Below, in pieces: positions 1 to 10,725 of a DNA stretch of 64,000 nt. Within the stretch, counting starts at the first letter, position 1. Every line of letters starts with the position of its first letter. The position numbers were made by a program, and so were the translations under genes. The stretch lies in assembly GCA_003008705.1 (NCBI GenBank), contig PDUO01000004.1:248001-312000 (forward strand). The letters run 5' to 3'. Source of the DNA: Pezicula radicicola. Taxonomy: Eukaryota > Ascomycota > Leotiomycetes > Helotiales > Dermateaceae. A model generated the notes under the pieces. It was given only the letters and a program-made list of their open reading frames with translations, was not told the origin of the DNA and made no database searches.

Positions 1-1607
1 AGTTGCTGCAGCCACCACCCCGCCGGCCGCAAAGCTGGACAATGTAATTCCTGCCTTGGTATATTGCGGCGCGTCTGTCTTAGGAAAGAAATACGGGCCG
101 TAGATATTACTTGCATTGCCAATCATATTGACCAAGGCATATGCGATTGCTCGTTTCGTCCTTGAACGAGGCACAGTAGCGCCGACCCACGCTTCTAGGA
201 CGTTAAAAGCCGAAAATGAACCACAGCACATGAGATACATTCCAACATAACGGATGGCTGTTTTCCGCGAGAGGATAACCATGACGTTGCCGACGATGTC
301 TATTGTCAAGGGCCACATAATAAGGAGTGCTCGGTGGCCAGTCTTCGCTGCTATCAGGGAATTTCCAAGGGAAGTCAAGAAGCCGAATATATATACCGGG
401 GCCGTGAGTAGAAGCGTATCGATCTTGCCATAACCAAGTGTTTGCACGATGCTCGGGAAAAAGTAGGTCCATGTCTGCGAGGACAAGAGACAAATCTGAA
501 CGGCTACTAGGAGCCAGACTTTGACGTCTGATGTGGCGTCCTTCAAGCTCTCTTTGATGGGTCCCCTCTCGTCGATCTCTCCTACAGCGCTCCTGGCGAT
601 TCGCCATTCTGAAAAGCGCTGCTCTTGGTCTGTCAACCAGCGTTTGCGGCCTTCGCGGGGATAGTCAGGGAGCAGCCAGAAGGCCACTAGGCCTGCGATC
701 ATAGTACCCAGTCCTTCGATTATGTAAAGCCATCTTGTAAGTTATGAGCATGCGCTTCATACCAAAAGCATATTGAGTCAGTACTTACCTCCATCCTGAC
801 AAGCCACAAGCTCCTTCAAGCCCACTCAGAATACCGGCTGCTAAAACGCCACCGAAACCATTTGCAACAGTATTGCCGCAATACATAAGAGCAATCCGCG
901 GGGCAATCTCGCTTGGAATATACCAAGAGCTGATGAGTAGCCTATCAAAAGTCAGCCATGACATTCAACGATTAATGGGATGGGGTTATTCTTACACAGC
1001 TCCAGAGAAGAACGGCGATTCAGCAAACCCAATCAAGAACCTCACAACAAAGATTCCTGCAAAGTTTTGTGTGGCAGCTGTGCTCAACGATATGCCTCCC
1101 CACACCAGAATAGCCACGGCAAGGTACCGAGAGGGCTTAATACGAGTTATGAGGATATTGCTAGGGAGTTGGCCTAGCAGATACCCGACGAACTTAAAGC
1201 ACGTTAGTCTGACTCTGTAACTGCTATGGGGTAAACTAACCATGATAGAGACGGCAGTCTGATATTGCGAATCGCTCAATTTGAGATCGGTCTGCATGCC
1301 CGCTAATCGCGCACTGGCAATGTTTGAGCGGTCAAGGATATTGAATATGAAGAGTCCAAACAGAGCTGTGATCAGGTGTAGGTCAATTTTCCGGACCACT
1401 GAGAAACAGATGTCAGGAATGGTCTGTTGTTTTATAGGGGTTTGGGCACTTACAACGCTTTTCGAGCTTCTTGCTTTCTTCTTCACTCATTCCTTCGAAC
1501 AATAGGTCTGGGCTTCCTTTGAGTCCTCCCATCTGTTCGTCTAACTGCCCACCTTCCTCGATCATTTCGACCTCGGGTGTCATTTCGGGGTTCTTTTTGA
1601 TATCCAT
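1..1607 (-). CDS. MFS anion:cation symporter (Dal5/Tna1-like), 3'-truncated by the window
   Basis: Plasma-membrane transporter of the fungal allantoate/nicotinate-type permease family (major facilitator superfamily), which imports small organic anions; the substrate cannot be told from sequence. Exons, minus strand: 1454-1607, 1241-1398, 996-1192, 789-941, and 733 down to the window edge; all junctions are GT-AG and phases agree. Exon 2 encodes the family's first-helix signature with LVRKIDLHLI and LDRSNIASARL; exon 3 has VGYLLGQLPSN and RFLIGFAESPFF; exon 4 has SSWYIPSEIAPRIAL. The N-terminus of about 50 residues is acidic and cytoplasmic. Exon 5 runs through about helix 11 and is cut off before the stop codon. 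It lies upstream of and divergent from the dioxygenase gene at 3064, so it may belong to the same small cluster. The family call is firm. Confidence 0.88.
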
Positions 1608-1924
1608 TGCTTTTCAGTTGATACGATGAAATTTTCAAATCAAGCCAGGAACTTTTTAAAAAGTAGGAGAGAGCTGATTTATAGGTGCAGAACAAATCCG
1701 AACATTAGCGGCCATATTCCCCAGGAAACTGCTCCGCAAAAGCAGATTCCCCCACGAAAGCAGCCTCCAGAAAACCTGGAGAGCGTATGGGGTGCATGAA
1801 TAGTTTTGGCGAGGAATTAAATCCGAAGGTGGGGACTTGGAATATTTGGAGCGAACACGCAGGGGTTGATACCAAGGCCGGTAGGGGGCTTCCGGCCAAC
1901 GCAGAGTATACTTGCATTTGCACA

Positions 1925-2139
1925 CTAATTGTGTCCCCCTAGCCCTTTAGTCGGGCCTGTTTGAAGTGAAGCAGAGACCCTCCCTACAGGAGTGTTCTAA
2001 GCAAAATACAACACATAAGGACCTACAACAACGCTAAAATAAGCGAGTGACTGCTGCGCCGCCTAAATTCGCTTGTTGTAGGGAGGGTCTATACTTACTT
2101 TAAACAGGCCCAACTAAAGGGCCAGGGGGGCACAATTAG
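1925..2139. mobile_element. MITE-like fold-back element with about 64-base terminal inverted repeats
   Basis: The left arm (1925-1988) and the right arm (2077-2139) are inverted copies differing by a handful of substitutions and one indel. The outermost bases CTAATTGTG and CACAATTAG match perfectly. Both ends carry TA, consistent with a TA target-site duplication as made by Tc1/mariner-type transposases. The 88-base centre has no coding potential. A non-autonomous DNA transposon is the simplest reading; the mobilising transposase is not in this window. Confidence 0.75.
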
Positions 2140-2652
2140 GTACCAAAAAAATAAAATTTAAGCATTCTTTAATAAAAATACTTAAAACTGAAATCTTGTA
2201 ATAAATATTATGTGACAGCTCAACCACAGTGAACACGTGTACCACGTAGAAAAGGATTGATTGGGCGTATCTCTTAGAATCCAAGGTAAAGTGTAACAGT
2301 CGTTTACAGTGCTCGCGGTTGAACCGCACCAGTGGCTGATATCTAAGGTTTAGGGGGCATAATCGTATGAGTCCTGTTTTGCTATGTCCACGACTTGAAG
2401 ACTGGGTAATTCCTTTCGAATATCACTCGCCATATCTCAGAATGTGCTATGGACAAGCGGATATTCGGAATTCGTGTTCACCAACAAAGATTTATATGCC
2501 TCCTTTGAGATACGAGTTGATAGAAACAGAACTGCGTGACATAACTTGTGAGGGCTAGTAGCGATATCAGGACTACGGATTTGAACACGGAACTGCAGGG
2601 TCGAGCAACGGCCTATCCACGTCGAGGCGAGGCGTGATCCAAACCTGCATTC

Positions 2653-2666
2653 CGGGTTCTTCTCCG
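2653..2666. promoter_or_regulatory. CGG-N8-CCG palindrome (candidate Zn2Cys6 binding site)
   Basis: The sequence CGGGTTCTTCTCCG has inverted CGG half-sites 8 bases apart, a typical layout for dimeric fungal zinc-cluster regulators. It lies about 400 bases before the dioxygenase start codon. Its right half, TTCTCCG, is shared with the site at 2707. That it is bound is inferred. Confidence 0.4.
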
Positions 2667-2706
2667 GGGTGCGGGTGGAGGCGACACGGGTCCATACCCC
2701 ACACTC

Positions 2707-2720
2707 CGGATTATTCTCCG
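2707..2720. promoter_or_regulatory. Second CGG-N8-CCG palindrome
   Basis: The sequence CGGATTATTCTCCG has the same half-sites and spacing as the site at 2653-2666 and shares TTCTCCG with it. It sits about 345 bases before the dioxygenase start. A GTGGGG box on the minus strand at 2697-2702 fits a CreA-type (SYGGRG) carbon-repressor core, but such cores are common by chance. Confidence 0.4.
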
Positions 2721-3063
2721 CGCCAAACTGACTATTCTCCAGGTGCCAGGCTGCCCCGAAATTAATCGCCGTTGTTCTCTGTCCCATGTCAGCGTGTCCA
2801 CTCCTGGTATGTACTCAGTAATCCGATGCAGTTCGGAAACAGTGGTGCTCTTGTTGATCGTCATAGAGCAGAAACATACGTCTGATGAAATGCACCATAC
2901 CACGTCGAGAAAGAATATAACATTCCAAGCCTCTGCCTTGCCCAATTCCCATTCTCCACCTCTGGTCCTGCACTAATTTCAGCACCTCACGACCATCATT
3001 TTTTCAACGCTGTCATCGATTGTTTCCATCATCCCAAGTACAATTACCAACGAATCTCAGAAA

Positions 3064-4247
3064 ATGTGGACGCCAACAACGACGACTGTCCAAAAGACTG
3101 AAAACATGAACACAGTAGAACTCCATTCATCCGGAGGGCCTATTGAACCTGCCTCAATCGGGTACCTGAAGCCCACCACCTTAGACACGCCTATCGAGGA
3201 GATGCGGGCAAGTTACCAGCGTGACGGATACCTCTGGGTGAAAAGTGTGCTCCCCAAAGAGGACGTTTGGAAGATGCGAGAAACGTATTTTGACTACCTT
3301 CCCGGTCTCACAAAAGCGGGGACACCCACAAGGAGTGGCATTTTCTGCGGGGAAGATTGGCGTTTGGTAAGTCCATCTCATGTACATATGAGCCTTGACT
3401 GATCGGGGCAGTGGATGCAACCCGGTAAACTGCGACGCAAATTTGGCTTCGAGGATAAAAACACCGAGTACATCCAGCGGATGGTAGCTGCACACAGCGA
3501 GCCATGGTATCGTGAATTTTGCGGCCATGAGGATCTCCAAGCGTTCATCCGGAAGTTTACAGGATGGAAGGACACTATACGTATGTACCGCCGAAATCCT
3601 ACTCGTGTTTGAATTGCTCTTGAAATTCTTATTCTACGGCTCTTGGATCATGCAATTGTGGTGCCGAATGCTGACTCTGTTGGAAAGTCCTTGAACGTTC
3701 CATCTTGCGGCCCAATGTCCCAGGCGGCGAAACCACGCAGGTGCACTACGACCAGACCTTCCTCAGAGCTGGTCCCCCCACATCCATCACCGCGTGGGTA
3801 CCAATTGGAGACTGTGCTGTCAACGGAGGAGGCTTACTGTACCTCGAAGATTCCGTCGGAATCGGGAAAGAGCTCGAAAGGGGGTTCAATAAAGCGGCAG
3901 AATGCCTAAGCAAAGAGGAAAGAATCTCTGCGTTCAACTCAACTATGATGGACACCGGATATCTCGAGAAAGACTCCGGGAAGTTTTCGAAAGCGTGGGG
4001 CAGGCGCTGGTTGTGTGCTAACTATGAAGCTGGTGATATTGTTCTGCATAATCCTTTCATGATTCATTCCTCGGCTCTAAATGAAGATCCGAAAGGGGTC
4101 ATCCGCTTGGCGACCGACCTGCGGTATGTAGAAGTTGGCAAACCGTACGATGCGAGGTGGATGAAGACGTGGATTGTGAGTCATTCCTCAGTCGGGCACC
4201 AGCAGCAAAGTTACTGACTTTATATACAGCCTGGCGACGGTTTGTGA
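3064..4247 (+). CDS. Phytanoyl-CoA dioxygenase (PhyH) family oxygenase
   Basis: Non-haem Fe(II)/2-oxoglutarate-dependent oxygenase of the PhyH superfamily, which hydroxylates or oxidises a small organic substrate not identifiable here. Exons: 3064-3366, 3412-3580, 3688-4175 and 4230-4247, giving 325 residues; the last exon encodes only Pro-Gly-Asp-Gly-Leu and the stop. The iron-binding His-x-Asp motif is VHYDQ in exon 3, the distal His is in NPFMIHSS, and the 2-oxoglutarate-binding Arg is in GVIRLATDLRY, so the active site looks complete. An Asp/Gly-rich turn, ITAWVPIGDC, precedes the jelly-roll core. Introns are 45, 107 and 54 bases with CTGAC-like branch sites. It lies between a transporter and a Zn2Cys6 regulator, with zinc-cluster-type palindromes upstream. 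The family is secure; the substrate is unknown. Confidence 0.88.
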
Positions 4248-4527
4248 AGGCCGCTAGTGCTGGAAATGGGATGGGTGAAACGTGAAAGTAAATTTATAAA
4301 GTATCAGAATTGATCTTCACTCAAGCTGAAATCAGTTCATCCCAGCCAGCATTTCAACCGCGAAGAAAGACACCACAGTGTTCTTTGACACAACTTAGTG
4401 ACTTCCAATGATTATTTATCATGATCTTCCTCGTTCACTGCTTTTGGGCAAGTCCCTGTGGCTGGTCTGCCATTCGGTACTAGTACTCAAAGTTCTGCTT
4501 TTCCCAGAGACGGAAAATGCTAGTCAT

Positions 4528-7060
4528 TTAAGAAACAAACCATGACGCTGAGGGATCATCCGCAATGTTATCATATGCCTCTTTTGGTCAGCATAAGTCC
4601 CACTCGGTAGCACTTGACAAGTTTTCAAATTCTTCGGAGGGGGAATCTTACCCAAGAGTCTATTTGCGCCCAATCTATCGCGCTCCAATCCTCGAAAAAT
4701 CCCGGCTGTTCCACACCACCCCTCACTGAATGTAGATCTGGCACTTGCAACAAAGCCTCATTTGACATGGTGTTTGAGGGATTGAGATTTTGACTTTGAA
4801 GTGAGTCAAGACTAATCCACAAGCCATTATCAACAGATTGCCGAACTTCTGCACCGACAGCACTTGGAGGTACTCGAGCTTGATAAACCTCATCAGATTG
4901 TCTAGCAGGTGGGTCGATTTGCTGGTGAACTTCGACGCGCAGCTCCTCAAGAATGATGCTGTATCGCCGACTGGGAGAATTGTTGCGCGTCGACTCAGCG
5001 AGGTGCTGCTGGCAGCGCTCAGCGGCGTTGAGCAAACTAGCTATGGTATTTTTACTACCAGAGCTCGAGCCGCTCGAATCGTGACTCTCACCAAGTCGAT
5101 GCTGTTGGATGGCGTAGATATATAACACGATAACCGCGCAGAACGACGCATAGTGAGTGAACCAGAACGCTTGAAACAGGGGTCCTTGTCCAGCGAGGCT
5201 GTTGACGATTTCCACGACGATTCTCGAGGCATCCACACACATCTCCGACTGCCTTTGGATCCGATCTGTCATGGCGGAAGATTGTTCATTTGTGTCTGAG
5301 AAGTTTTTGAGAAGGAAAGGGCGCGTTGCGTGGATCATAGCGTGGGCGCTGGCAATGCGGAGCACTTGACTTTGCCGGCGTAAACAGGGGACGAGACTTG
5401 ACGGGTGAACTGTACTGAAAATCGGAGGAAGGCTGCTTCTCCAAGATTCGAGATCCCGAACTAGTCTCTCAGCGGCCTCTAGACGAAGAGACTCCGGCGC
5501 AGCTTGGATGGTGTAGACATCGCGAGAGATTTCACCAACAATTTTTCCAAGCCTAGCCAAGTGAGCGAGGTGATATCTGTTCTGATATAAGGTTCTTACC
5601 TGAAATGAAGCACAGCAGCAGTCATAACAGACTCGCAAGGATTTTCTCCAAGCTTCGGTCCTTCTGGGGTCATATTTTCGTCGTCAATTTCTTCCGGAAG
5701 TAACTGATCAATGTCCTCATCCTGGAATAGTTTTGGTCTCCCAAGAATTACGCTCAGATATCGGTCAAGATTGTAGGCACTCCAGAAAACTCGTTTCCGG
5801 CACTCTTCCTCGATGTAACTGCCTGGTTTACTTCCAAACTTACTAGATCTCTTGCGATGTAAACCGCACGCCATGATAAGTTGAAGTGTGGTGCCAAGCG
5901 TGTACCAGCCCTGATTGACGCGTGAAGAGGCAAGTAGATACAAGCTTTTGAGTAATCTCGTCTGGATTGATCTCAATAAAGCTGGGCCAGAATCATTCCC
6001 CATCATACGTTCAGCAGCTTTAAACCAAACCTCACTGTAGACTTGTCAGAGAAGCTATAACATTTGAAAAACAGACCACACACCGCGGAGCGAGACACAG
6101 TATGAGGGAACAGAAAGGCCTCACCATTCGTGCCCATGAAGATCCAGTATCCCAATTCCACGCTCACGCTCTTCATGCAGTATGGAAATGGCAAATATCA
6201 TAAAAATAACAGCTCCCTTTCCCCATAAATTCTGCGGAACTGCGTCAGACGAAAGGACGTGATTCGCATACAGCACCGAGAGCCACTTCTGAACCGTTTG
6301 TCTGTGCAGAAATCTGTATGTAACAACTGCAAACTCAAAGTATGTACCGATGAGATCTTCTGCTCGTTCCAAAGGAGGCAAACTGATGCTCGTTGGATTG
6401 TCATCAGAGAAGGGTGTATCCCCAAATGTGAAAAGGGATGCGTTCCTTGAAGATCTGTTCCCCAAGTCAGAAGGAATAGTTGATATGTAGTCTTGATTTA
6501 GACGTCTCCAGACCCGGTTCAGGAAGGATGCTCCGGATGTTGGACCAAGGTAATGCCCCTCAAAATCCGTGGTTGCAGGCATTGGGGAGTTACGCGAAGA
6601 CACAATTGCTCGCGGCTTCGGATTTTGTTTCATCTGCTCACGTTGTGGCTTCTGTGATTGCGTGCTCGAATTGACTGGACCAGGTAAAGGCGGAGGAGGT
6701 AGTCCTCTAGAATAGGAGGCGTTGTAGTCACATGACACAGAGAGCCTACTACATCGCAGGCATGGTAGAGTACCCGAGCATCGTGTCTTCTTGCTAAGCA
6801 CCAAATTTACTTAGTCATCTACTTGTTGATTTGACTTGGATCGCGAAAACTGACCTCCTGCACGAGTCACATGCCCGCGTCGTTTTCCTGCAATCCTGAG
6901 TAGTAGACTTTGATGAGGGCGTGGATGCTTTCTTCTTCCGACCATTCGGTGGTGGGCTTGCCAACGGATCTCTTGTCGACTCAGAGGCAAAGGCAATTGC
7001 TCCAGGTACTCCCCGATCTTCCAGCGTTGGAGAGCTAGTGATAGGCATGGGAGTATGCAT
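4528..7060 (-). CDS. Zn2Cys6 (Gal4-type) transcription factor with fungal-specific regulatory domain
   Basis: Nuclear DNA-binding regulator. Exons, minus strand: 6855-7060, 6125-6793, 5600-6034, 4652-5552 and 4528-4578, giving 753 residues. The zinc cluster spans the first intron: ACDSCR in exon 1 joins SKKTRCSG, PCLRCSRL and CDY in exon 2, giving all six cysteines. Exon 3 carries the fungal_trans hallmarks ASSRVNQGWYTLGTTLQLIM, ACGLHRKR and ECRKRVFWSAYNLDRYLS. The fourth intron is 47 bases; the last exon adds 16 residues and a TAA stop, chosen because the alternative read-through adds only a basic tail. The start at 7060 is the first ATG of the zinc-cluster frame with a reasonable leader; a longer start at about 7204 would add a hydrophobic, unlikely N-terminus. 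It is convergent with the dioxygenase gene and probably controls it; a CGG-N8-CCG palindrome lies 36 bases upstream of its own start. Confidence 0.88.
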
Positions 7061-7096
7061 GTTGGTAGGGAAGTTGACAGAGAATCGGAGATGTGC

Positions 7097-7110
7097 CGGA
7101 CAAGTGTCCG
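7097..7110. promoter_or_regulatory. CGG-N8-CCG palindrome just upstream of the Zn2Cys6 gene
   Basis: The sequence CGGACAAGTGTCCG has the same half-sites and spacing as the two palindromes before the dioxygenase gene. It lies 36 bases upstream of the regulator's ATG, a position compatible with autoregulation. The function is inferred from spacing and context only. Confidence 0.35.
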
Positions 7111-8570
7111 TTTGTGTGACGGCGTGGAGTCTGAGAATGAAATGATAGAAGCGAAAAACGGATAATGGGAAAAGAATGTCTATTAGGACAAAGAGGCAGA
7201 TCAAGAAATGCGGGGTTCAAAACGGATGAAGAAATCCGGGACGGAAGCGGAAATGCAAGGCACTCGAGAAAACCTTGCGACTAGCGTCCATCCCACTCTC
7301 TCAAGCGTTGTTGGATATCAATCGCAATTGGCAGTCTGGATATCACTACTATCCTACTGTTTGGAGGCCCATCAAGGGCTGTGCCTTAATCACCCCTTAC
7401 TGAGAAGTGTTGTGCTCTCCTGCTTCCAATTGGCCTAATGAGGGGGACCGCAACGTCCTCCACCTCCACGTAGCGCGGTCTGGGATCTCTTTGGAGATTG
7501 AATAGAGCCAGGAGAGGACAGCTGGAGCGTTGGTGGTGGTCGTGGTCGTCGCTGCCCCGAGGCGACGTGGCCTCAACGAACAGAGGAGTCCTAGGGCTGA
7601 GATATGAACTATTTGAGCACGAACCAAGTATCAGGCCCTTGAACGAATCGAACCTGAATCTAATTAGGGGTTCGATTCGACTGAATCAAATAATAATATC
7701 TTGATATTCGCTTTATTCGAAGTGTTTTGAATCGGTACACGTGAACCGGAAAAATATTAATACGCCCCATTGACATAAGAATAAGTTATAAATTTATACT
7801 AAATCTAATAATATAGGCTATAGAAAAAGCCTAATATAAAAATAACTAAAATAAAAAATATAAGATAATTATATAATTAGATACTATATATTATACCTAT
7901 TAGTATATACTATTATATATTAATAGTAAACTATCTAATAAAAGGTATTACTAATTAAGTGTACTTCTCTACTATAGTAGTACAACTATAGTTAATACTA
8001 TGTATAGAATTAGAAGATACCTTTAAAGCTATAAGAACCTCCCTCTTAAGATAGGGACTATCCTTTAGACTCGCACTGTCTAATCTTGCTAGGAAGAGGT
8101 TCTCCTCGCTTAATCTCTACTAGAAGACACTTCCTTACTGGGGAAAAACATATAGTTATCTGAATTCGAGTGTTCGAATTATTTAAGGATACATGATTTG
8201 AGGATTCAGTACCGTAAGAATTGGTTTTAAGAGATCATTTCGAATAGTCATTTATTCGGACATAAGAGATGGATTTGAGTATCTCACTTGATTTGGGTAA
8301 CTCACTTTGCCTAATTAAAATGATCCCTTATAAGCTAATTCGTACGGTACATGAAAATCGTAAGTTATATAAGTTTTCGTTATATTATGGCATGGTTTCC
8401 ATTTCCGGTTAGATTGGTAATCTTTTCAAGTTATTTCCAGGCTTACTGTTCTGCTCACTCCATGAAATCTGTCCTAAATTCGCATTAAATTTCTCCCTTT
8501 TATCACCTTCTGATGTCCGCATTTGTATCGAGCGATTGATTTTGCTTGACTTGGGCGCCGAGAATTTATT
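7111..8570. other. Intergenic region with AT-rich island
   Basis: The first 500 bases are the regulator's promoter. A perfect 11-base inverted repeat, CGAATCGAACC and its complement, lies at 7644-7654 and 7669-7679. From about 7740 to 8050 the DNA is strongly AT-rich and TA-dinucleotide-rich, without open frames, as in RIP-mutated or old transposon remnants. Two units of the 18-base intergenic repeat lie at 8273-8308. Confidence 0.55.
8273..8308 (+). repeat. Two units of the dispersed 18-base repeat
   Basis: Two adjacent 18-base units resembling ATTTGAGTAACTCACTTG: the first reads ATTTGAGTATCTCACTTG and the second ATTTGGGTAACTCACTTT. The same unit recurs in other intergenic regions of the window, notably at 13387-13493 and 59387-59438. 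Confidence 0.55.
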
Positions 8571-10457
8571 ATGTACGGTATGATGGCTGGAAAGCGTCGT
8601 CGGGCTAAGACTACCGCATGGCCGCTGATGCGCGATGAACGATTGAAGTTAAACCCTCAGGAAGACAACCTCAAACTTTGTGAACATTGCGAACTCTGGA
8701 CTGCGATGGTTAATGAATCAAACAATCCAAGACCATCGACATCTACCCCAGGATACCCCCATAGTGCTAAACGGGAATTGTTCGCCAACGCGCGCTGGGG
8801 CTGCCCTTTCTGTTTCTGGATAGATTCTATATTGCGTAATATCTGGTCACTTACCTCTGGAGGTCAACTTCGTATACTCGCAATAGATTCTTGGAGATCA
8901 ACGCCAGGATTAGGCCTTCCTAATAGGATTGTCGCGACAGTTGCTCAAACTTCAGATGATACACGGCCATGCAGCGGGTCAGAAAATGTCTAGACGTTTG
9001 CCAGAATACCCACAAGAAGTGTACGAGAAATAAAGTCTCCTCCCTACCAACTCGGGTTCTTGACGTTGGAACTTCCAATACTTCCATCAAGCTTTACCTA
9101 AGTAAGCCTAATGAGGTTGGCCAGTATATTGCTCCAAGTTACTGTTGGCGAGGTCTACAGCAGTATATGACAACTACAAAAACCATCAGCAAATTCTGCC
9201 AAGATATTGCATTGGTAAATCTCCCTTTAACTCTTCGGGACGCTGTGGGAATCACCCGCCAACTCAATTTCAAATATTTATGGGTTGACGCTCTTTCCAT
9301 CCTCCAGGATTGCGATATCGACAAGACCAAAGAAATTCACAACATGGGAAACATCTACAAGAATGCTGCATTGACTATAGCAGCAGCTAGTGCACTCAAA
9401 GTAGACGAGGGATTTCTGCGGAAAGTCCCAACTTTTCGATGGCCTTTGTATTTGCCAATGGAAACATATGCTTGTGCACAAGTCTCTCTAATAGGCTTTG
9501 ATTTTCAAGATCCACTACCACCTTTTAAAAAGTATCCATTGGCCCTCGAGGGCGTAGAGGCTGAAAAGGAGCCATTAGACAAACGTGGATGGGCATTACA
9601 GGAGTCTTTACTGTCATCTCGACTACTATTATAGGGCCACAAGGAAATGACATGGCAATGCCGGACAAAACAATTATGAAAACTCCGAATGGAGCAAAGA
9701 GCATTAAATCCCTGCTTCTTGGAGTTTTCAATAATTTTAGAGAACGACACACCGACGAAAACTTTCAGAAGAATCAAGTTTCTACTTGGGACAGTATTGT
9801 CGAAAATTATACTGCACGCGACCTAAGTCTCCCTTCTGATCGTGGACCTGCTCTATCCGGCATTGCTAGCGAACTGGCAATATGTTGGAGAGATGACTAT
9901 CTTGCTGGTATGTGGAGAACAACATCGATCGATAATCTTGCATGGTACGGTGAGCATAATCTGCCACGTTTCCTTGAGCAGGACTTGATCAAAAATGGTC
10001 ATTTTCCCGCCCTCGATGGGCCTTCTTAGTCCTGGATTGCACACTCTACCAAGGTCTCATTCTTAGGAGTGACCGGTTCCACGTTAGAGGTGGTAGACTA
10101 CACAGTGCAGCTACGCGACCAAGATTTCCTCATTTCCAATGTTACGAGTAGCTGTCTAATTGTCAAAAGTAAATCGTGCAGTGTCAACGCACACTTCTGT
10201 AACTATCGCTTTCTTTTCGACGACAGAAATCAGAGCTTACTCCCTCCGATTTTGATGAAGAAAATGGCTTGGAGCTATTTCTATTTGGATTTACGGACGG
10301 CAGAGGTGTTGGAATGATAATACAGAAAGTTTCAACCACTCCCATAAAATACACACGGCGTGGGTTATGGCAAAGCTTGGATACAGAATTTGAAAACAGT
10401 CTATTGTGGCAGGGACGTACCTTCAGAACTTTACGGTTGTCTGAATTCTTGAAATAG
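8571..10457 (+). pseudogene. HET-domain (heterokaryon incompatibility) protein, broken
   Basis: Remnant of a HET-domain gene; intact members act in allorecognition and trigger cell death when incompatible hyphae fuse. HET blocks appear in order but in different frames: CPFCFWIDSIL (from 8571), then YIAPSYCWRG, LPLTLRDAVGITRQLNF, KYLWVDALSILQD, NAALTIAAASA and RGWALQESLLSSRLLL (8969-9631), then ASELAICWRDD (to 10026) and a C-terminal TDGRGVGMIIQ frame ending at 10457. Breaks are a frameshift near 8990, TAG at 9632-9634 just before GHKEMTWQC, a frameshift between about 9660 and 9740, TAG at 10027-10029 where the conserved PSWSW motif reads PS-stop-SW (TGG to TAG), and a frameshift near 10290. 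No intron set repairs all of these. The AT-rich island upstream fits a decaying locus. Confidence 0.8.
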
Positions 10458-10725
10458 GATCATTTTGGAATCTCAGAATCAGCGGCCATTTTATAAACAA
10501 TTCAGGTTGGTAGAAGATCCATCCCCCAGCATCTCTTTTCCTAATCAATCCTTGCCCATATCCTAATAACCATAACACTACCCGACTTGTTCAGGCCACT
10601 CCTGTCCAAACAACCAAGGCAACCGATATTCCTAAGTGGAACCACGAGCTTCAACTGCAAGGCGTAGGACTATTCCATGATCGAAATGAACGAACAACCA
10701 CTAATCATCCCAAAAAGAATCAAGT

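Larger units (their letters stand above)
1608..3063. other. Divergent intergenic region between transporter and dioxygenase genes
   Basis: This stretch of about 1.45 kb holds the promoters of the transporter (minus) and the dioxygenase (plus). It contains a CGG-N10-CCG palindrome at 1879-1894, the fold-back element at 1925-2139, and two CGG-N8-CCG palindromes at 2653-2666 and 2707-2720. Between 2140 and 2330 it is AT-rich. Several open frames of 60-116 codons cross it (for example 2437-2787 minus), but none shows a domain, splice context or convincing start. Confidence 0.6.

Noticed and set aside
203..607. 134-codon frame on the minus strand
   Set aside because: It lies inside exon 5 of the transporter in another frame and has no family features.
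2437..2945. Frames of 110-116 codons before the dioxygenase gene
   Set aside because: No domains; they overlap each other and cover the promoter with its zinc-cluster sites.
7644..7679. 11-base inverted repeat with GGTTCGATTC, resembling a tRNA T-arm
   Set aside because: The remainder of a tRNA (acceptor, D-arm, anticodon arm) is missing, so this is only a hairpin.
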